DNA of 64,000 bases, taken from Serratia sp. Ag1 (GTDB lineage: Bacteria > Pseudomonadota > Gammaproteobacteria > Enterobacterales > Enterobacteriaceae). How positions within the stretch are numbered: the first letter of the stretch is position 1; every line of letters starts with the position of its first letter. Where the stretch lies: positions 1-64,000 of the forward strand of contig NZ_JQEI01000033.1 in the NCBI RefSeq assembly GCF_000743355.1. Reading direction: 5' to 3'. Below the pieces are notes generated by a model. That model searched no databases and was not told where the DNA came from. It saw only the letters and a list, made by a program, of their open reading frames with translations. The position numbers were made by a program, and so were the translations under genes. Positions 8,841 through 18,208 of the stretch are shown here, in pieces.

Positions 8841-9039
8841 TAACCTCCATACTTCCAGTTGCTTGGGTGTTGGCTGCGTTACTCGGCCCTTACTGGGCCT
8901 CGCCCCTTCGGGGCCGCTGCAAAGCAGCGTTCAAATCTGCTTTCGCAGATTTGTCACTCACCCCAGTCACTTACTTGAGTAAGCTCCTGGGGCTTCGTTC
9001 AGTTGCCGCCTACAAGCAACTCGAATTATTTTGGGTCTA
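8841..9039. repeat. Long copy of dispersed palindromic repeat
   Basis: About 200 bp between the major pilin and the chaperone gene. The ends are inverted (CAGTTGCTTG near 8856 and CAAGCAACTCGAATTATT near 9013) and the interior holds nested hairpins: GCCCC/GGGGC, GCTGC/GCAGC and AAATCTGC/GCAGATTT. Shorter copies of the same family occur at 57836-57922 and 58225-58304 and a partial one near 55497-55516. The layout is that of a non-autonomous, mobile intergenic repeat of enterobacterial genomes. In the operon mRNA it would fold into a strong structure downstream of the pilin cistron. Confidence 0.75.
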
Positions 9040-9073
9040 GTGAATATGAATGCTTTGCAGAAATACTCAGGTG

Positions 9074-9595
9074 TTAATTATAAAGAACGCTGAACTGTAC
9101 CGAGACATTGGCATCACCGGCAGCAACTGCATCGCTCGTTCTTTTATAGGCGGCTTTAAAAGGCAGTGTATTAATGCCAGTGACGGTATTCAATGGCACA
9201 GATGGCGTTGTTCCACCAGGCACAACAACCGTCCCCGTTTCACTTAGGATTTCCAGCCCGACACCGCTGGCAACCCCTGTTTGACCGACGTTGTCCAGTT
9301 GAAAGAGTTCAAGATCGCTGGGGTTAGCGGTACCATCAAGTTGTACTTTTGCCGTAAGGAGGCTGGCAGGGCAGTCGGTTAATACCAGTGAGAAATCTTT
9401 TTGGCTAGCTCTATTGCCTATAGTACCAAGAGTATCAATAGAAACATTATCCATGGTGATATTGAGAGTTGGGCTGACATTACAAACGTTATCCGTTACC
9501 TTGCCGGTAAAACGAATAACCCCATCAGCCGCAAAAGCGGTGCTGGAGAGTACCATACCCGTTATTAAGGCGGTGGTAATTAGAGACTTCTTCAT
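9074..9595 (-). CDS. Major fimbrial subunit (pilin), first gene of operon 1
   Basis: 173 residues from the ATG preceded by AAGGAT; a 9-residue upstream extension is possible but would disrupt the signal peptide. Signal peptide MKKSLITTALITGMVLSSTAFA; mature ADGVIRFTGKVTDNVCNVSP with the first fimbrin Cys, second Cys in LTDCPAS, C-terminal VQFSVLYN. Being first in the operon, with a 5' hairpin at 9626-9650 and a structured repeat after it, suggests much higher expression than the distal genes, as expected for the shaft subunit. Confidence 0.88.
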   Translation of the reverse strand: MKKSLITTALITGMVLSSTAFAADGVIRFTGKVTDNVCNVSPTLNITMDNVSIDTLGTIGNRASQKDFSLVLTDCPASLLTAKVQLDGTANPSDLELFQLDNVGQTGVASGVGLEILSETGTVVVPGGTTPSVPLNTVTGINTLPFKAAYKRTSDAVAAGDANVSVQFSVLYN

Positions 9596-9625
9596 CACAA
9601 AATCCTTATCAGTGAACACCAAAGG

Positions 9626-9650
9626 GATAACGCTTTGTCTGAGCGTTATC
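9626..9650 (-). promoter_or_regulatory. Hairpin in the 5' leader of the major pilin mRNA
   Basis: Perfect 9-bp inverted repeat GATAACGCT / AGCGTTATC with a 7-nt loop, 31-55 bases upstream of the pilin ATG. A stem of this kind near the mRNA 5' end could stabilise the transcript or be an operator; the sequence does not decide. Confidence 0.45.
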
Positions 9651-10497
9651 GTTTCCTGCTGACAATATCCTTAGAGGCAAATAACCCCATAAGACAACGT
9701 GCAAGGGGAAATAAACCAGAGGATGAGTTTCATCCCTTAAACACTTGGTGTTACATATTGATGTGGTCCTATATAACACTAAAGGTGTATTGGCTTTGAA
9801 TGTTTAGATTGATCAATTTTTATCCTAACCATGCCTTTTTGTAAAGTTATGAAATATATCGACATACAATTCAGAGTTAACATTTTTTTATAATTTATAT
9901 TCAACCGTTTTTACCTAAAAAAACATTTTGGCGACATATTGTTTTTATGATTCTGGGGTGAGTCAGTTCTGCTGTGTTAATGCGTCGTCGGATAACATGC
10001 TGTTTTTTTGATGTTACCTTCCTACACCCTTGATCCGAAATGTCCCCTCCTGACAACTCTCTGATAAAGTGAGAAAGCCGTGCAGTTTGTCAGTTCCATG
10101 ACGGAGTTCAAAGCGACATACTGGGCCAGACTCAACCTGGGAGGCGGCTGCCCGAGCTGTATTTCTACCAGCATCAGTGACACCATTTCAGCTAAGGGCG
10201 AAACAGCTTGTGTTCTGTATGAGGTGGAGCCATTTAAAGGGGAAGGTTGTTATTCTCTGGGGAGGGCCGTTAGCCCCAGCGACAAGAGCTCAAGGTTCGC
10301 CTGCTCATGTAACCGGAATTGACAGCTACAGGTATTGTTATGCGCGATGCAACCAGTAATTTTATACAAAAAGCATGTTCTTTGAATAAAGTCGTCAGAA
10401 TGTGAACTTTAACCCTAACCAGAATATATCTGAGCATCTCATTGACGCTATTAGCACCGAGCAAGCCACCAACTCTGCTTACCATCAAGACGAGCAC
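9651..10497. other. Intergenic region upstream of fimbrial operon 1, no gene recognised
   Basis: About 850 bases. The part 9700-9960 is markedly A/T-rich and is the likely promoter region of the fimbrial operon. The remainder (9960-10497) has only short open frames without good ribosome sites or recognisable protein sequence. I see no RNA gene and no invertible element with paired inverted repeats. Confidence 0.5.
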
Positions 10498-11346
10498 TTA
10501 ATAAGGCTTATTTCTTAGAATCCTGCATCGTTCTTCAAGATCTTTCTCCCCATTATTCAACCCCGCATACACCTCACAGGGCATAGTCAGGTCTTTATCC
10601 TCAAGATACCAATACGGGGGTTCTGGTGAGCAAATATCCATCACCTTCACATGCCACTGGCTGCTGGATTTATTGAGTACTACCCAAAGCATTTTATCTA
10701 AATCAGCCTCGCAGTCCTTAGCCAACCTCCAGTTAAGATCACCACCGTCGGTTGCCAACAGTTGCCCCACCAGCACGGCCCATTCGTTACTCACATTCAA
10801 CCTGTCCACCTTAATACGCACCTCTTGCCCTGCTTTACTGGCAGCCACCGGCCGAATGGCATCAAGAATCGGCTTCCGTTCAGTTTTGACGGGCTCCGGC
10901 GTATTGTCGTTAATATAAGGTGTGGGAACACCTGACAGTTCTAATAACAAAGCCGTATTATGATGCCCAGTATGCGCATGGCTGAGATTGCCACTGGCGG
11001 TAACGTGTTGGCCTGCGAAACTCGATAGATTGATGGAACCAGTAGGAATTAAAGTGACTTCGATCTGATCTTTTTCAGCCTCATTGAAATCCCCACCTAG
11101 AGTGCAAATTGGCTTATCCAGAAAAAGAACGCCTTGAATATCTCGTTTATCAGTTTCTGGGTTTTCACCAAAATTAGGTGAACCAAAAAACACACGTATT
11201 TCAACAATGCCGCTAAGGTTGAGAGGTTTATCATAATTCAAACACCCCTTTACTGCCGACACTGCACTGGCATGTAGCGCGAACAGAGTCAAAGGCACAG
11301 CAACCCATTGATGAAGACAGGCAAATCGTTTATTTTTAGGTATCAT
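10498..11346 (-). CDS. Exported DUF4431-like protein of the T6SS fragment
   Basis: 282 residues with an N-terminal hydrophobic segment (WVAVPLTLFALHASAVSA) that looks like a signal peptide. Residues about 30-150 follow the DUF4431 pattern: CLNYDKPLNLSG, FFGSPNFGENPETDKRD, then LFLDKPICTLGGD. Further Cys pairs in the second half (AKDCEAD, MDICSPEP, MPCEVYAG, ERCRILR) suggest disulfides. The role is unknown. It is the last of four co-oriented genes with TssE and ClpV, which makes a secreted or immunity-type accessory role possible but unproven. Confidence 0.5.
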   Translation of the reverse strand: MIPKNKRFACLHQWVAVPLTLFALHASAVSAVKGCLNYDKPLNLSGIVEIRVFFGSPNFGENPETDKRDIQGVLFLDKPICTLGGDFNEAEKDQIEVTLIPTGSINLSSFAGQHVTASGNLSHAHTGHHNTALLLELSGVPTPYINDNTPEPVKTERKPILDAIRPVAASKAGQEVRIKVDRLNVSNEWAVLVGQLLATDGGDLNWRLAKDCEADLDKMLWVVLNKSSSQWHVKVMDICSPEPPYWYLEDKDLTMPCEVYAGLNNGEKDLEERCRILRNKPY

Positions 11347-11451
11347 TTCAGGGCTCTTTTACACTCTCATCGTTACAAACTTTCACGCTATTTGCCAAAG
11401 TTACTGCAAACTCCAGCATCGAACCTGCTAAATCTCCACCGGCATCTGGAC

Positions 11452-12429
11452 CTATTGAGCTGGCAACGTATTCAGCAATAACACCTCGGTCTTATTGATA
11501 AACTCAGCGGTATCAGGGGCTGAAGTGGTTTCAATAATCCTTACATATCCTGGTTTCGCTGGATCAGGTGTCACCAATGCCCCAACAACCTGTTCTATTT
11601 CACTGATGTTGGTGCTCACGGTACGAATAGCCGGTGTCCATTGTAAACGCTGGATATCGTAAAGATGGACTGCCGCCCACCCCCCTTGCCAGCGTTGATC
11701 GATGAGTTGCAGACGGTCACGCCCGCTGCCGTCGAGCCCCGAGACCACATCGAGTGAGGCATTAATACACTGAGGGATGATGACCGGTTTAACTTCTGCC
11801 TGTGACGTCCAGAGATAGCAATTACAATCATCACCATTATGACAATCGCCACCGGTTTGGGCATTGCGGCTATTGACCCAAGCATATTGCCGCTGAAGAC
11901 CGTCGAATTTTCCTTTCACCACCTGACGGCTATCATCATCAAAACCCAGATTAGCATCCGTAATACCATCGGACTCAGCGATAATCTGCCATTGCCCGGC
12001 AGCATTCGGTTTAATATACAAACTGGCAGGGTAATTTTGCGTTTTCCCGCCCACATTTACCTGTTTTATAAACTCGGCGCGCATGCTGTCGTCTAATCCG
12101 CCATCATCGGTATTATTTCCGTCTGCATGCACAGTTATTGTGCTGACAATTGATTGTGACAAGAACTTCTTTTTCTCTGAATTGAAAAATGCGGCCTTAT
12201 CTGCCATGACTTTTTCACGCGTCATCGTTTTATGAAAATAATCAATTTTATCCGCATAAAGTGCTGTCAATTCGTTTAGATCTTTATTCTGGTAGGCAAG
12301 CTGCCAGCGCTCAACCATCAGCAGAGCCTGCCGTTCATAAGCCACGTTATCTAACATATCCTCTTCTGCCACACAGACAGCGCTGGCGAAGAATACCCCC
12401 AGAAACAACAGAACTCTCACTATCACCCT
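11452..12429 (-). CDS. Exported protein with SnoaL-like domain, T6SS-linked, function unknown
   Basis: 325 residues from the ATG that gives the signal peptide MRVIVRVLLFLGVFFASAVCVA; a start 30 bases further upstream is also possible. Residues about 25-155 resemble the nuclear-transport-factor-2/SnoaL fold used in Cif-like proteins (ERWQLAYQNKDLNELTALYADKIDYF, then AGQWQIIAESDG). The second half has Cys in DCHNGDDCNCYLW and QCINAS and no recognised domain. It begins 44 bases after the TssE stop. I infer a periplasmic accessory protein of the secretion locus; no catalytic residue is evident. Confidence 0.45.
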   Translation of the reverse strand, partial: RVIVRVLLFLGVFFASAVCVAEEDMLDNVAYERQALLMVERWQLAYQNKDLNELTALYADKIDYFHKTMTREKVMADKAAFFNSEKKKFLSQSIVSTITVHADGNNTDDGGLDDSMRAEFIKQVNVGGKTQNYPASLYIKPNAAGQWQIIAESDGITDANLGFDDDSRQVVKGKFDGLQRQYAWVNSRNAQTGGDCHNGDDCNCYLWTSQAEVKPVIIPQCINASLDVVSGLDGSGRDRLQLIDQRWQGGWAAVHLYDIQRLQWTPAIRTVSTNISEIEQVVGALVTPDPAKPGYVRIIETTSAPDTAEFINKTEVLLLNTLPAQ

Positions 12430-12472
12430 CATTTTCCAAGCATCCAAAAGATAATACATACCGACGACGTAA

Positions 12473-12913
12473 TTATCGCTCTAACCACTGCTGCTGTTTC
12501 AGGTGGCGGACCAGGATTTTACCTTCCGGCGTGAAAGTGGTGCCAAAGGCGATCCGCCCTATTCCTTTCAGTTCAGCCTCCAGTTCATATTCCAGTTCCC
12601 CAGGCATCTTTTGTGGCAGTAGCGTAATGTTGACGCCTGCAATGCGTGGTTCATATTTCATCAGTACATGCTGCAGAGTGGCCATCAGGCTATGAGCCGA
12701 ACCGGGCATCCCTTGCAGGATTTCACTCATGTCCGGCAAACCATAATCCGGCAGATGCGCCAACTGACCAGCACGGCTGTTAAGGATGCGCTGTAAATTA
12801 TCCAACACCGACAAAATAAGCTGGTCGTCTTCGTTAACCTGCTGCAACGGCAACCCACCGCTGAAGTTTTGCGTCAATATCTCGTACAGCGAAGGAGTTT
12901 TGGGGTGAATCAT
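12473..12913 (-). CDS. tssE: T6SS baseplate protein TssE (gp25-like)
   Basis: 146 residues, normal for TssE. The gp25/GPW lysozyme-like fold is seen in SVLDNLQRILNSRAGQ, PDYGLPDM and, in the second half, YEPRIAGVNITLL and LEYELEAEL. TssE is part of the baseplate wedge at the base of the contractile sheath in the cytoplasm. It is 93 bases downstream of clpV. The remaining core genes (tssA-D, F, G, J-M, hcp, vgrG) are not in the window, so this baseplate gene is separated from its usual partners. Confidence 0.85.
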   Translation of the reverse strand: MIHPKTPSLYEILTQNFSGGLPLQQVNEDDQLILSVLDNLQRILNSRAGQLAHLPDYGLPDMSEILQGMPGSAHSLMATLQHVLMKYEPRIAGVNITLLPQKMPGELEYELEAELKGIGRIAFGTTFTPEGKILVRHLKQQQWLER

Positions 12914-13006
12914 TCGTCAGTCCTTGTTAGACGGCTGCGGCATCAGCCGATTATTATTGAGTCCACGTTTGTCCAGCATTACGCCAAATTCAGGCCAAGC
13001 ATAGCA

Positions 13007-15667
13007 CTATTGAGATTGATGATGGGCGTGCTCATCTTGGTGTTCCTTATCCGTGAAAGTCAGGCTGATGCCATCAACGTCGTTGTAACCCAACGTGAGA
13101 CTGTGGGCCGGTTGTGCTGCCGCCTGACGTTGCAGCAGTTGGCTGCTGAGTGCGGGCAAAATCTGTTGATTGAGCAGGCTGTCGATATTACGTGCCCCGC
13201 TGTCTGGCAATTGGCAAACCTCTACCAGGGCGTCGGTCAAACACTCGTCAATGGTGCAACGCAGGCCGTAATGCTGCTGCAACCGTTGAGTCAGTTGTGC
13301 CAGCTTGATGCTCACAATGCGTTTAAGCTCCACCGCACCGAGTGGGCGGTAAATCAGCGTCTGAAAGCGCGCCAGCAGCGCCGGTTGGAAATGGTCGCGC
13401 AGCAACGGGTACAGTTGCTCGTGTAATTCGCTGTCGGGAGCCTCGGGGTGCTGGTTCAGATAGGCCATCAGCGCATCGCTGCCGAGGTTGGAGGTCATCA
13501 CTATTACCGTGTTACGGAAATCAATCTCGCGCCCTTCGCCGTCGCGCATAACGCCCCGGTCAAACACCTGATAGAACAGGTTGAGCACGTCGCGGTGAGC
13601 CTTTTCCACCTCATCCAGCAATACCACGCTGTACGGGCGTTGGCGCACCGCTTCGGTCAGCATACCGCCCTGACCATAGCCCACATAACCCGGCGGTGAG
13701 CCTTTGAGCTGGCTGACCGTGTGTGCTTCCTGATATTCGGAGAGATTGACGGTAATCAGTGAAGCTTCGCCGCCAAACAGGCTGTCTGCCAGCGCCAGCG
13801 CAGTTTCGGTTTTGCCCACCCCGCTCGGGCCGACCAGCAGGAACACACCCTGCGGGCCGTTGTCCGGCGTCAATCCGGCACGGGTGGCGCGTAGCCGCTG
13901 CGCCAGGTCACTCAAGGCTGCCTCCTGCCCGACCACCCGTTTCGCCAACCGGCGCTCAAGCTGCAGCAGTTCACTCTGTTCGTCTTTCAACAGGCTGCCT
14001 AGCGGCACGCCGGTCCAGTCAGCAATCACCGTCGCCACCGCGCGTGCATCCACATCCAGCCACAGCAGTGGGTTGCAGCGCTGAATATCGTGCAACTGCG
14101 CCCGCAGGGCATCACATTCTTCACGACGACTGTGGCCGTCCTGACGAGCAGTAAGCAATTGTTCAGTCAGCGCCCGCTCGGCCTCGTATTGTGCCGCCAG
14201 CCGCACGTCATGCTTCTGTAATGCCTGCAGCCGGTCGCTGATATCCGCCAGCCGGGCCGGGTCAACCTCTGGGTCAACAGACTCATCCTGCTCAAGCATC
14301 TGTTGCTCAAGGGTCAGTGCCGCCAGTTCAGTGCGCAGGTGCACCATTTGCTGCGGTTCACTGTCCAGCCCCATGCGCACCCGCGCGCTGGCAGTATCCA
14401 GCAGGTCGACGGCTTTGTCTGGTAGCTGCCTGCCAGTCAGGTAACGGCGCGATAAAGTAATCGCCGCTTTCACCGCCGAATCGCGGATATGCACCCCGTG
14501 ATAGGCGGCATAGCGCGCCTTCAGGCCACGCAACATCAGGCAAGCACTGGCATCATCCGGCTCTTCGACCAAGACCCGTTGGAAGCGCCGCTCCAGCGCC
14601 GCGTCACGCTCAAAATACTGTTTGTACTCTGCCCAGGTGGTGGCTGCGATGGTGCGCAATTCCCCGCGTGCCAGCGCCGGTTTCAGCAGGTTGGCCGCAT
14701 CGGCCCCACCCGCCTGATTACCCGCCCCGATCAGGGTGTGCGCTTCATCGATAAACAACAGGATGGGGGTGGGTGATTGCTGAACAGCGGCGATAACGTT
14801 CTTCAGGCGTTGTTCAAACTCGCCCTTAACCCCGGCACCAGCCTGCAACAACCCCAAATCCAGCGTGCGCACGCTGACGTCTTTCAGGCTGGCCGGGACA
14901 TCGCCCTCGGCCAGACGCAGCGCCAGGCCCTCCACCAAAGCAGTCTTTCCCACACCGGGCTCCCCCACCAAAATCGGGTTGTTCTTGCGGCGGCGGGAGA
15001 GAATGTCCACCATCTGGCGGATTTCATTGTCGCGCCCCAACACCGGGTCAATCTGATCGGCGCGCGCTTTGGCGGTTAAATCCTGGGTATAGTTATCCAG
15101 CTCGGCCTGCAAAGCCTGATCCGGTTCAACGGTGGGGGGTAATGTGGTCTGAACAGGCACATCAATCGGCCATTCAAGGCGTGGGGGCTTGCCCGGGCGT
15201 TCTGCCGATTGTGCGTCCAACAGCGGCAGTAGATGGGCTAATTGTGTGGCATTGAGGCTGAGCAATGGCCAAGTGGCGTTCTGAGTGATGAGAGAGGGAG
15301 ATGCAACCAGAGCCATCAGCACATGCAGCGAACGCACCGCCTCCGTATTGACCTGGGCAGAGGCCTCCAGCCAGGCGTTTTGTATCAGTTGTTGTAATGG
15401 AGCCGACAGTTGCGGTTTGCCCTGACTCTGATGGGGTAAAGGCTCCAAATGGGCCAGCAATCCGTGCCATAGCGCATCCAGATCCCAGCCATAACGCTGG
15501 GCGATCATCGAGATATCCCCGTCGCCCTGTTCCAACAGTTTGAGCAACCAGTGCTCCACGGTGATCTCTCCGTGGCCACGGCTCTGGCAGAGGGTCGCTG
15601 CTGCGGCCAACGCCTGCGCACAGTAAGGATTTAGCCGATGTAATAGACGTGCTGCGTGATTGCTCAT
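13007..15667 (-). CDS. tssH: T6SS sheath-recycling AAA+ ATPase ClpV/TssH
   Basis: 886 residues from the ATG preceded by AGAGG (a longer frame adds 22 unrelated residues). N-terminal Clp repeat domain (LNPYCAQALAAAATLCQSRG), first AAA+ domain with Walker A GEPGVGKT near residue 240 and Walker B LLFIDEAHTLIGAG, a coiled M-domain, second AAA+ domain with Walker A GPSGVGKT near residue 600, Walker B SVVLLDEVEKAH and a C-terminal Clp domain. Length matches ClpV. It unfolds contracted TssBC sheath for reuse. The frame is intact, so this copy could serve a T6SS encoded elsewhere. Confidence 0.93.
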   Translation of the reverse strand: MSNHAARLLHRLNPYCAQALAAAATLCQSRGHGEITVEHWLLKLLEQGDGDISMIAQRYGWDLDALWHGLLAHLEPLPHQSQGKPQLSAPLQQLIQNAWLEASAQVNTEAVRSLHVLMALVASPSLITQNATWPLLSLNATQLAHLLPLLDAQSAERPGKPPRLEWPIDVPVQTTLPPTVEPDQALQAELDNYTQDLTAKARADQIDPVLGRDNEIRQMVDILSRRRKNNPILVGEPGVGKTALVEGLALRLAEGDVPASLKDVSVRTLDLGLLQAGAGVKGEFEQRLKNVIAAVQQSPTPILLFIDEAHTLIGAGNQAGGADAANLLKPALARGELRTIAATTWAEYKQYFERDAALERRFQRVLVEEPDDASACLMLRGLKARYAAYHGVHIRDSAVKAAITLSRRYLTGRQLPDKAVDLLDTASARVRMGLDSEPQQMVHLRTELAALTLEQQMLEQDESVDPEVDPARLADISDRLQALQKHDVRLAAQYEAERALTEQLLTARQDGHSRREECDALRAQLHDIQRCNPLLWLDVDARAVATVIADWTGVPLGSLLKDEQSELLQLERRLAKRVVGQEAALSDLAQRLRATRAGLTPDNGPQGVFLLVGPSGVGKTETALALADSLFGGEASLITVNLSEYQEAHTVSQLKGSPPGYVGYGQGGMLTEAVRQRPYSVVLLDEVEKAHRDVLNLFYQVFDRGVMRDGEGREIDFRNTVIVMTSNLGSDALMAYLNQHPEAPDSELHEQLYPLLRDHFQPALLARFQTLIYRPLGAVELKRIVSIKLAQLTQRLQQHYGLRCTIDECLTDALVEVCQLPDSGARNIDSLLNQQILPALSSQLLQRQAAAQPAHSLTLGYNDVDGISLTFTDKEHQDEHAHHQSQ

Positions 15668-16271
15668 GCCTCTTCCCTGTTCTCTTTCCAGCCCATCATG
15701 ATCTTGTGCAAATACGCCACCGCCTATAGCCATTAACGGCGGCTGGTAAAGTCATTGATGTCATGTGAATGTTTTTGGCTCAATACCGGCGCGGCGAAAC
15801 TCAACCAAAAACACAGCAACTGGCTAATACTGAACGATAAAGATTAAACCCGCACACTCTCTTTAGGGTAAGAAACAGCCGCGACCACAGCGTTCGGCAG
15901 TGGCAGAGCCCATATTACACGGTAACACGCATCATCTGCAGGCCAAATGTAGGAGTAACGCAGCCACGGCAGCATGGCGCTATATATTTTAGAGCAAAGC
16001 CTGAAATATTGTTCCCCAGACAGATAAACATAATAGCAGCGCTGGAGGATTAGCAAAGTAATTGAAAGGAAAATATTTCTTAAACCCAGTGGCGACGATA
16101 ACCACTAGATTAGAAAACCTATCCCATTGATCATAATGACAATATTTAAAAATCTTCCGTTAAAACACAAGAAAAAAAGGCATCTGGACACGATCTGGCG
16201 GCTATCGCCAATCTGACTACAAACGTATTGATTGGCGGCAGGTAGCGCCCAAACCCTGCCTACCGTTCACA
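15668..16271 (-). other. Gene-free gap with a degenerate reading frame
   Basis: 604 bases upstream of clpV without an intact gene. On the minus strand one frame stays protein-like from about 16140 to 15737 but is broken by TAG near 16107 and TAA at 15844-15846. It includes LPWLRYSYIWPADDACYR and, after the second stop, a hydrophobic run CFWLSFAAPVL and the end HDINDFTSRR. This could be the remains of a small membrane protein, but it could also be chance; I recognise no family. Confidence 0.25.
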
Positions 16272-17513
16272 TCATTTAGAATGTACTTTACTTTTGGCTA
16301 ACCACTCTATGCCACGTAACATGCCCGACCAATAGAAATGCGGCAAGAACCATGCCTTCAGCCACCAGGCAATGCGACTGGGCCGCGTTAAATCAAGTGG
16401 AAAGGTCGGTAAAAGTTTATTGTCATAGCCAAATTCTGCCAGAACAACTTTTCCTCGTTCTACCGTCAGTGGGCAAGAACCATAGCCGTCATAGTGGCTG
16501 TTGAGCTCTTTCTGATACAAGATATTCACCAGATTCTCAGCCACCACCACCACTTGTTTTCGCGCTGCGGCGATGGTTTTGGAATTAGGAGTAGAACAAC
16601 AATCACCGAGTGAAAAAATAGTCGGCCAACGTTTATGCTGCAGAGTAAATTTATCCACATCGCACCAACCATTTTCATCCCCTAATTCACTGTTAGCGAT
16701 AAAAATAGGCGGAGCCTGTGGCGGTACAACATGGAGCATATCGAAAGGAATAACGATCTCATCCATCTCATTATCTTTATTGATAACAGCAAAGGTTGCC
16801 AGCTTTTGCTCACCATCGACACGAATCAGGTTATAGCCATAATTTATCTTCGCCCTATACTTGGCTAAATAGGCTTTAAGATGAGGAACAAATTCTGGCA
16901 CGCCAAATACCGCCTGCCCCGCCAGACAGAAATCTACGTTAATATTATTCAAACGTTCCTGCTGCTGCCAGTAATCACAGGAAAGATATAATGCCTTTTG
17001 CGGTGCACCGGCACATTTAATCGGCATCGGTGGCTGGCAAAAAATAACTTTACCCTGTTTTAAATTCTTTACCAGTTCCCAAGTATAACTTGCCAAATCA
17101 AAATGGTAATTCGAGGTAACGCCATTACGGCCAAGCGTTTCTTCAAGCCCTGCGATTTTATCCCAACGCAACATCAAGCCGCAGGCGACAATCAAATAGT
17201 CATAGGAAATTCTCTCACCGGAGGCCGTTTCAACAAATTGTTCGGAAGGAGACACTTGAATAACGCTATCTTTCACCCAGGTAACATCTTTAGGAATCAC
17301 CTGTTGCATAGGGCGGTGGGTTTTTTCAATATCAAAAAGACCACCGCCCACTAATGTCCAAGCGGGTTGATAGAAATGCTGTTGGCGCGGCTCAATCAAG
17401 GTGATTGACAGATTTTTAATTCTTTTCCGGATGCTGGCAATCACTCCGATCCCAGCAGAGCCACCACCGATGACGAGTAAACGTTGCGATGGAATATTAT
17501 TTCTGCTTGTCAT
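16272..17513 (-). CDS. sqr: Sulfide:quinone oxidoreductase
   Basis: 413 residues. The N-terminal FAD-binding motif is LLVIGGGSAGIGVIAS; the second dinucleotide region, the Cys in IKCAGAPQKALYLSCDYW (about residues 161-178) and the LGDCCSTPNSKTIAAARKQ block (about 300-318) follow type II SQR proteins (HMT2/SQOR-like). It oxidises sulfide at the membrane and passes electrons to quinone, forming persulfide. The C-terminal WWLKAWFLPHFYW segment is the amphipathic membrane anchor. It is divergent from the DUF442 gene at 17762 and shares a promoter region with a clear palindrome. The neighbouring persulfide dioxygenase and BigR-type repressor support the assignment. Confidence 0.88.
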   Translation of the reverse strand: MTSRNNIPSQRLLVIGGGSAGIGVIASIRKRIKNLSITLIEPRQQHFYQPAWTLVGGGLFDIEKTHRPMQQVIPKDVTWVKDSVIQVSPSEQFVETASGERISYDYLIVACGLMLRWDKIAGLEETLGRNGVTSNYHFDLASYTWELVKNLKQGKVIFCQPPMPIKCAGAPQKALYLSCDYWQQQERLNNINVDFCLAGQAVFGVPEFVPHLKAYLAKYRAKINYGYNLIRVDGEQKLATFAVINKDNEMDEIVIPFDMLHVVPPQAPPIFIANSELGDENGWCDVDKFTLQHKRWPTIFSLGDCCSTPNSKTIAAARKQVVVVAENLVNILYQKELNSHYDGYGSCPLTVERGKVVLAEFGYDNKLLPTFPLDLTRPSRIAWWLKAWFLPHFYWSGMLRGIEWLAKSKVHSK

Positions 17514-17597
17514 TACTTTCTCCTTTTATTAAAAAGTAGCCTAGGAAATATGACAAGAACAGCAAAAACTTAGATTTAAATGTTATAACAATATTTC

Positions 17598-17672
17598 ATT
17601 ATAACTTTTTGCTATATAAGAGTAACAAAACGTTATATAGCATTGACAAATATTTTTAATTTTCAGTAAAAT
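17598..17672. promoter_or_regulatory. Divergent sqr/blh promoters with BigR-type operator candidate
   Basis: A perfect dyad CTATATAA-N13-TTATATAG lies at 17612-17640. On the plus strand TTGACA (17643-17648) and TAAAAT (17667-17672), 18 bases apart, form a promoter for the DUF442 gene; the dyad ends 2 bases before this -35. On the minus strand a perfect TATAAT (17598-17603) can serve sqr, and the dyad lies in its spacer/-35 region. A repressor here would block both. The motif TTATATAA recurs at 19182-19189 in front of the ArsR-type regulator. Confidence 0.6.
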
Positions 17673-17761
17673 ATCGCAAATTACCGCCCTATTATTTATT
17701 CCCCTTTCTACCCTTTTAACAGAGAAAGATAATAGGCATCTAACAAATATGGGAGTAAAAA

Positions 17762-18196
17762 ATGAAGATTAGACACGCGAACGAACAGCTTTCTTTTGCC
17801 GATGCCCTTAATGAAAATGAATTCTTGCAGCTCCATGAACAGGGCTATGAAATAGTGGTCAACAACCGGCCAGATGAAGAAATCGGCGATTATCTGCTCC
17901 ACACTCAGGAAAAGGTCTTGGCACAGCAGCAGGGGATAGAATACATCTATATGCCTTTTACCTACGCATCGTTAACGTGGGAAATGGTCTATGCATTCAA
18001 CACGCTGCTAAAAGAAGGTAAAAAAATATTAGCCCATTGCCGCACCGGTTCACGCTCTGCCACACTCTATTTGCTGCACGATCTCCGCGCTGGTCTGATT
18101 GATGAACACCAGTTTCGGGAATACTGTCGCCAATATGAGGCTGATGCCGATCGCGCATTAGCCTGGTATGCCGACAATATCAACAATCATTCATAG
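17762..18196 (+). CDS. blh: DUF442 (beta-lactamase-hydrolase-like) phosphatase-fold protein
   Basis: 144 residues. The family is the small DUF442 domain that in many proteobacteria is fused to or adjacent to persulfide dioxygenases. The active-site loop HCRTGSRSA holds the likely catalytic Cys93 and Arg98, resembling tyrosine-phosphatase and rhodanese P-loops; NRPDEE at about 35-40 is the conserved upstream motif. A GGGAG lies just before the ATG. It probably acts in sulfur transfer during sulfide oxidation, the same step range as the neighbouring SQR and dioxygenase; the exact reaction is not established for this family. Confidence 0.82.
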   Translation: MKIRHANEQLSFADALNENEFLQLHEQGYEIVVNNRPDEEIGDYLLHTQEKVLAQQQGIEYIYMPFTYASLTWEMVYAFNTLLKEGKKILAHCRTGSRSATLYLLHDLRAGLIDEHQFREYCRQYEADADRALAWYADNINNHS

Positions 18197-18208
18197 TTCA
18201 CCACCAAA

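Noticed and set aside
10080-10359. Two overlapping plus-strand frames of 60-80 codons in the gap before fimbrial operon 1
   Set aside because: No ribosome site, no recognisable protein sequence, and neither frame shows a domain or signal peptide.
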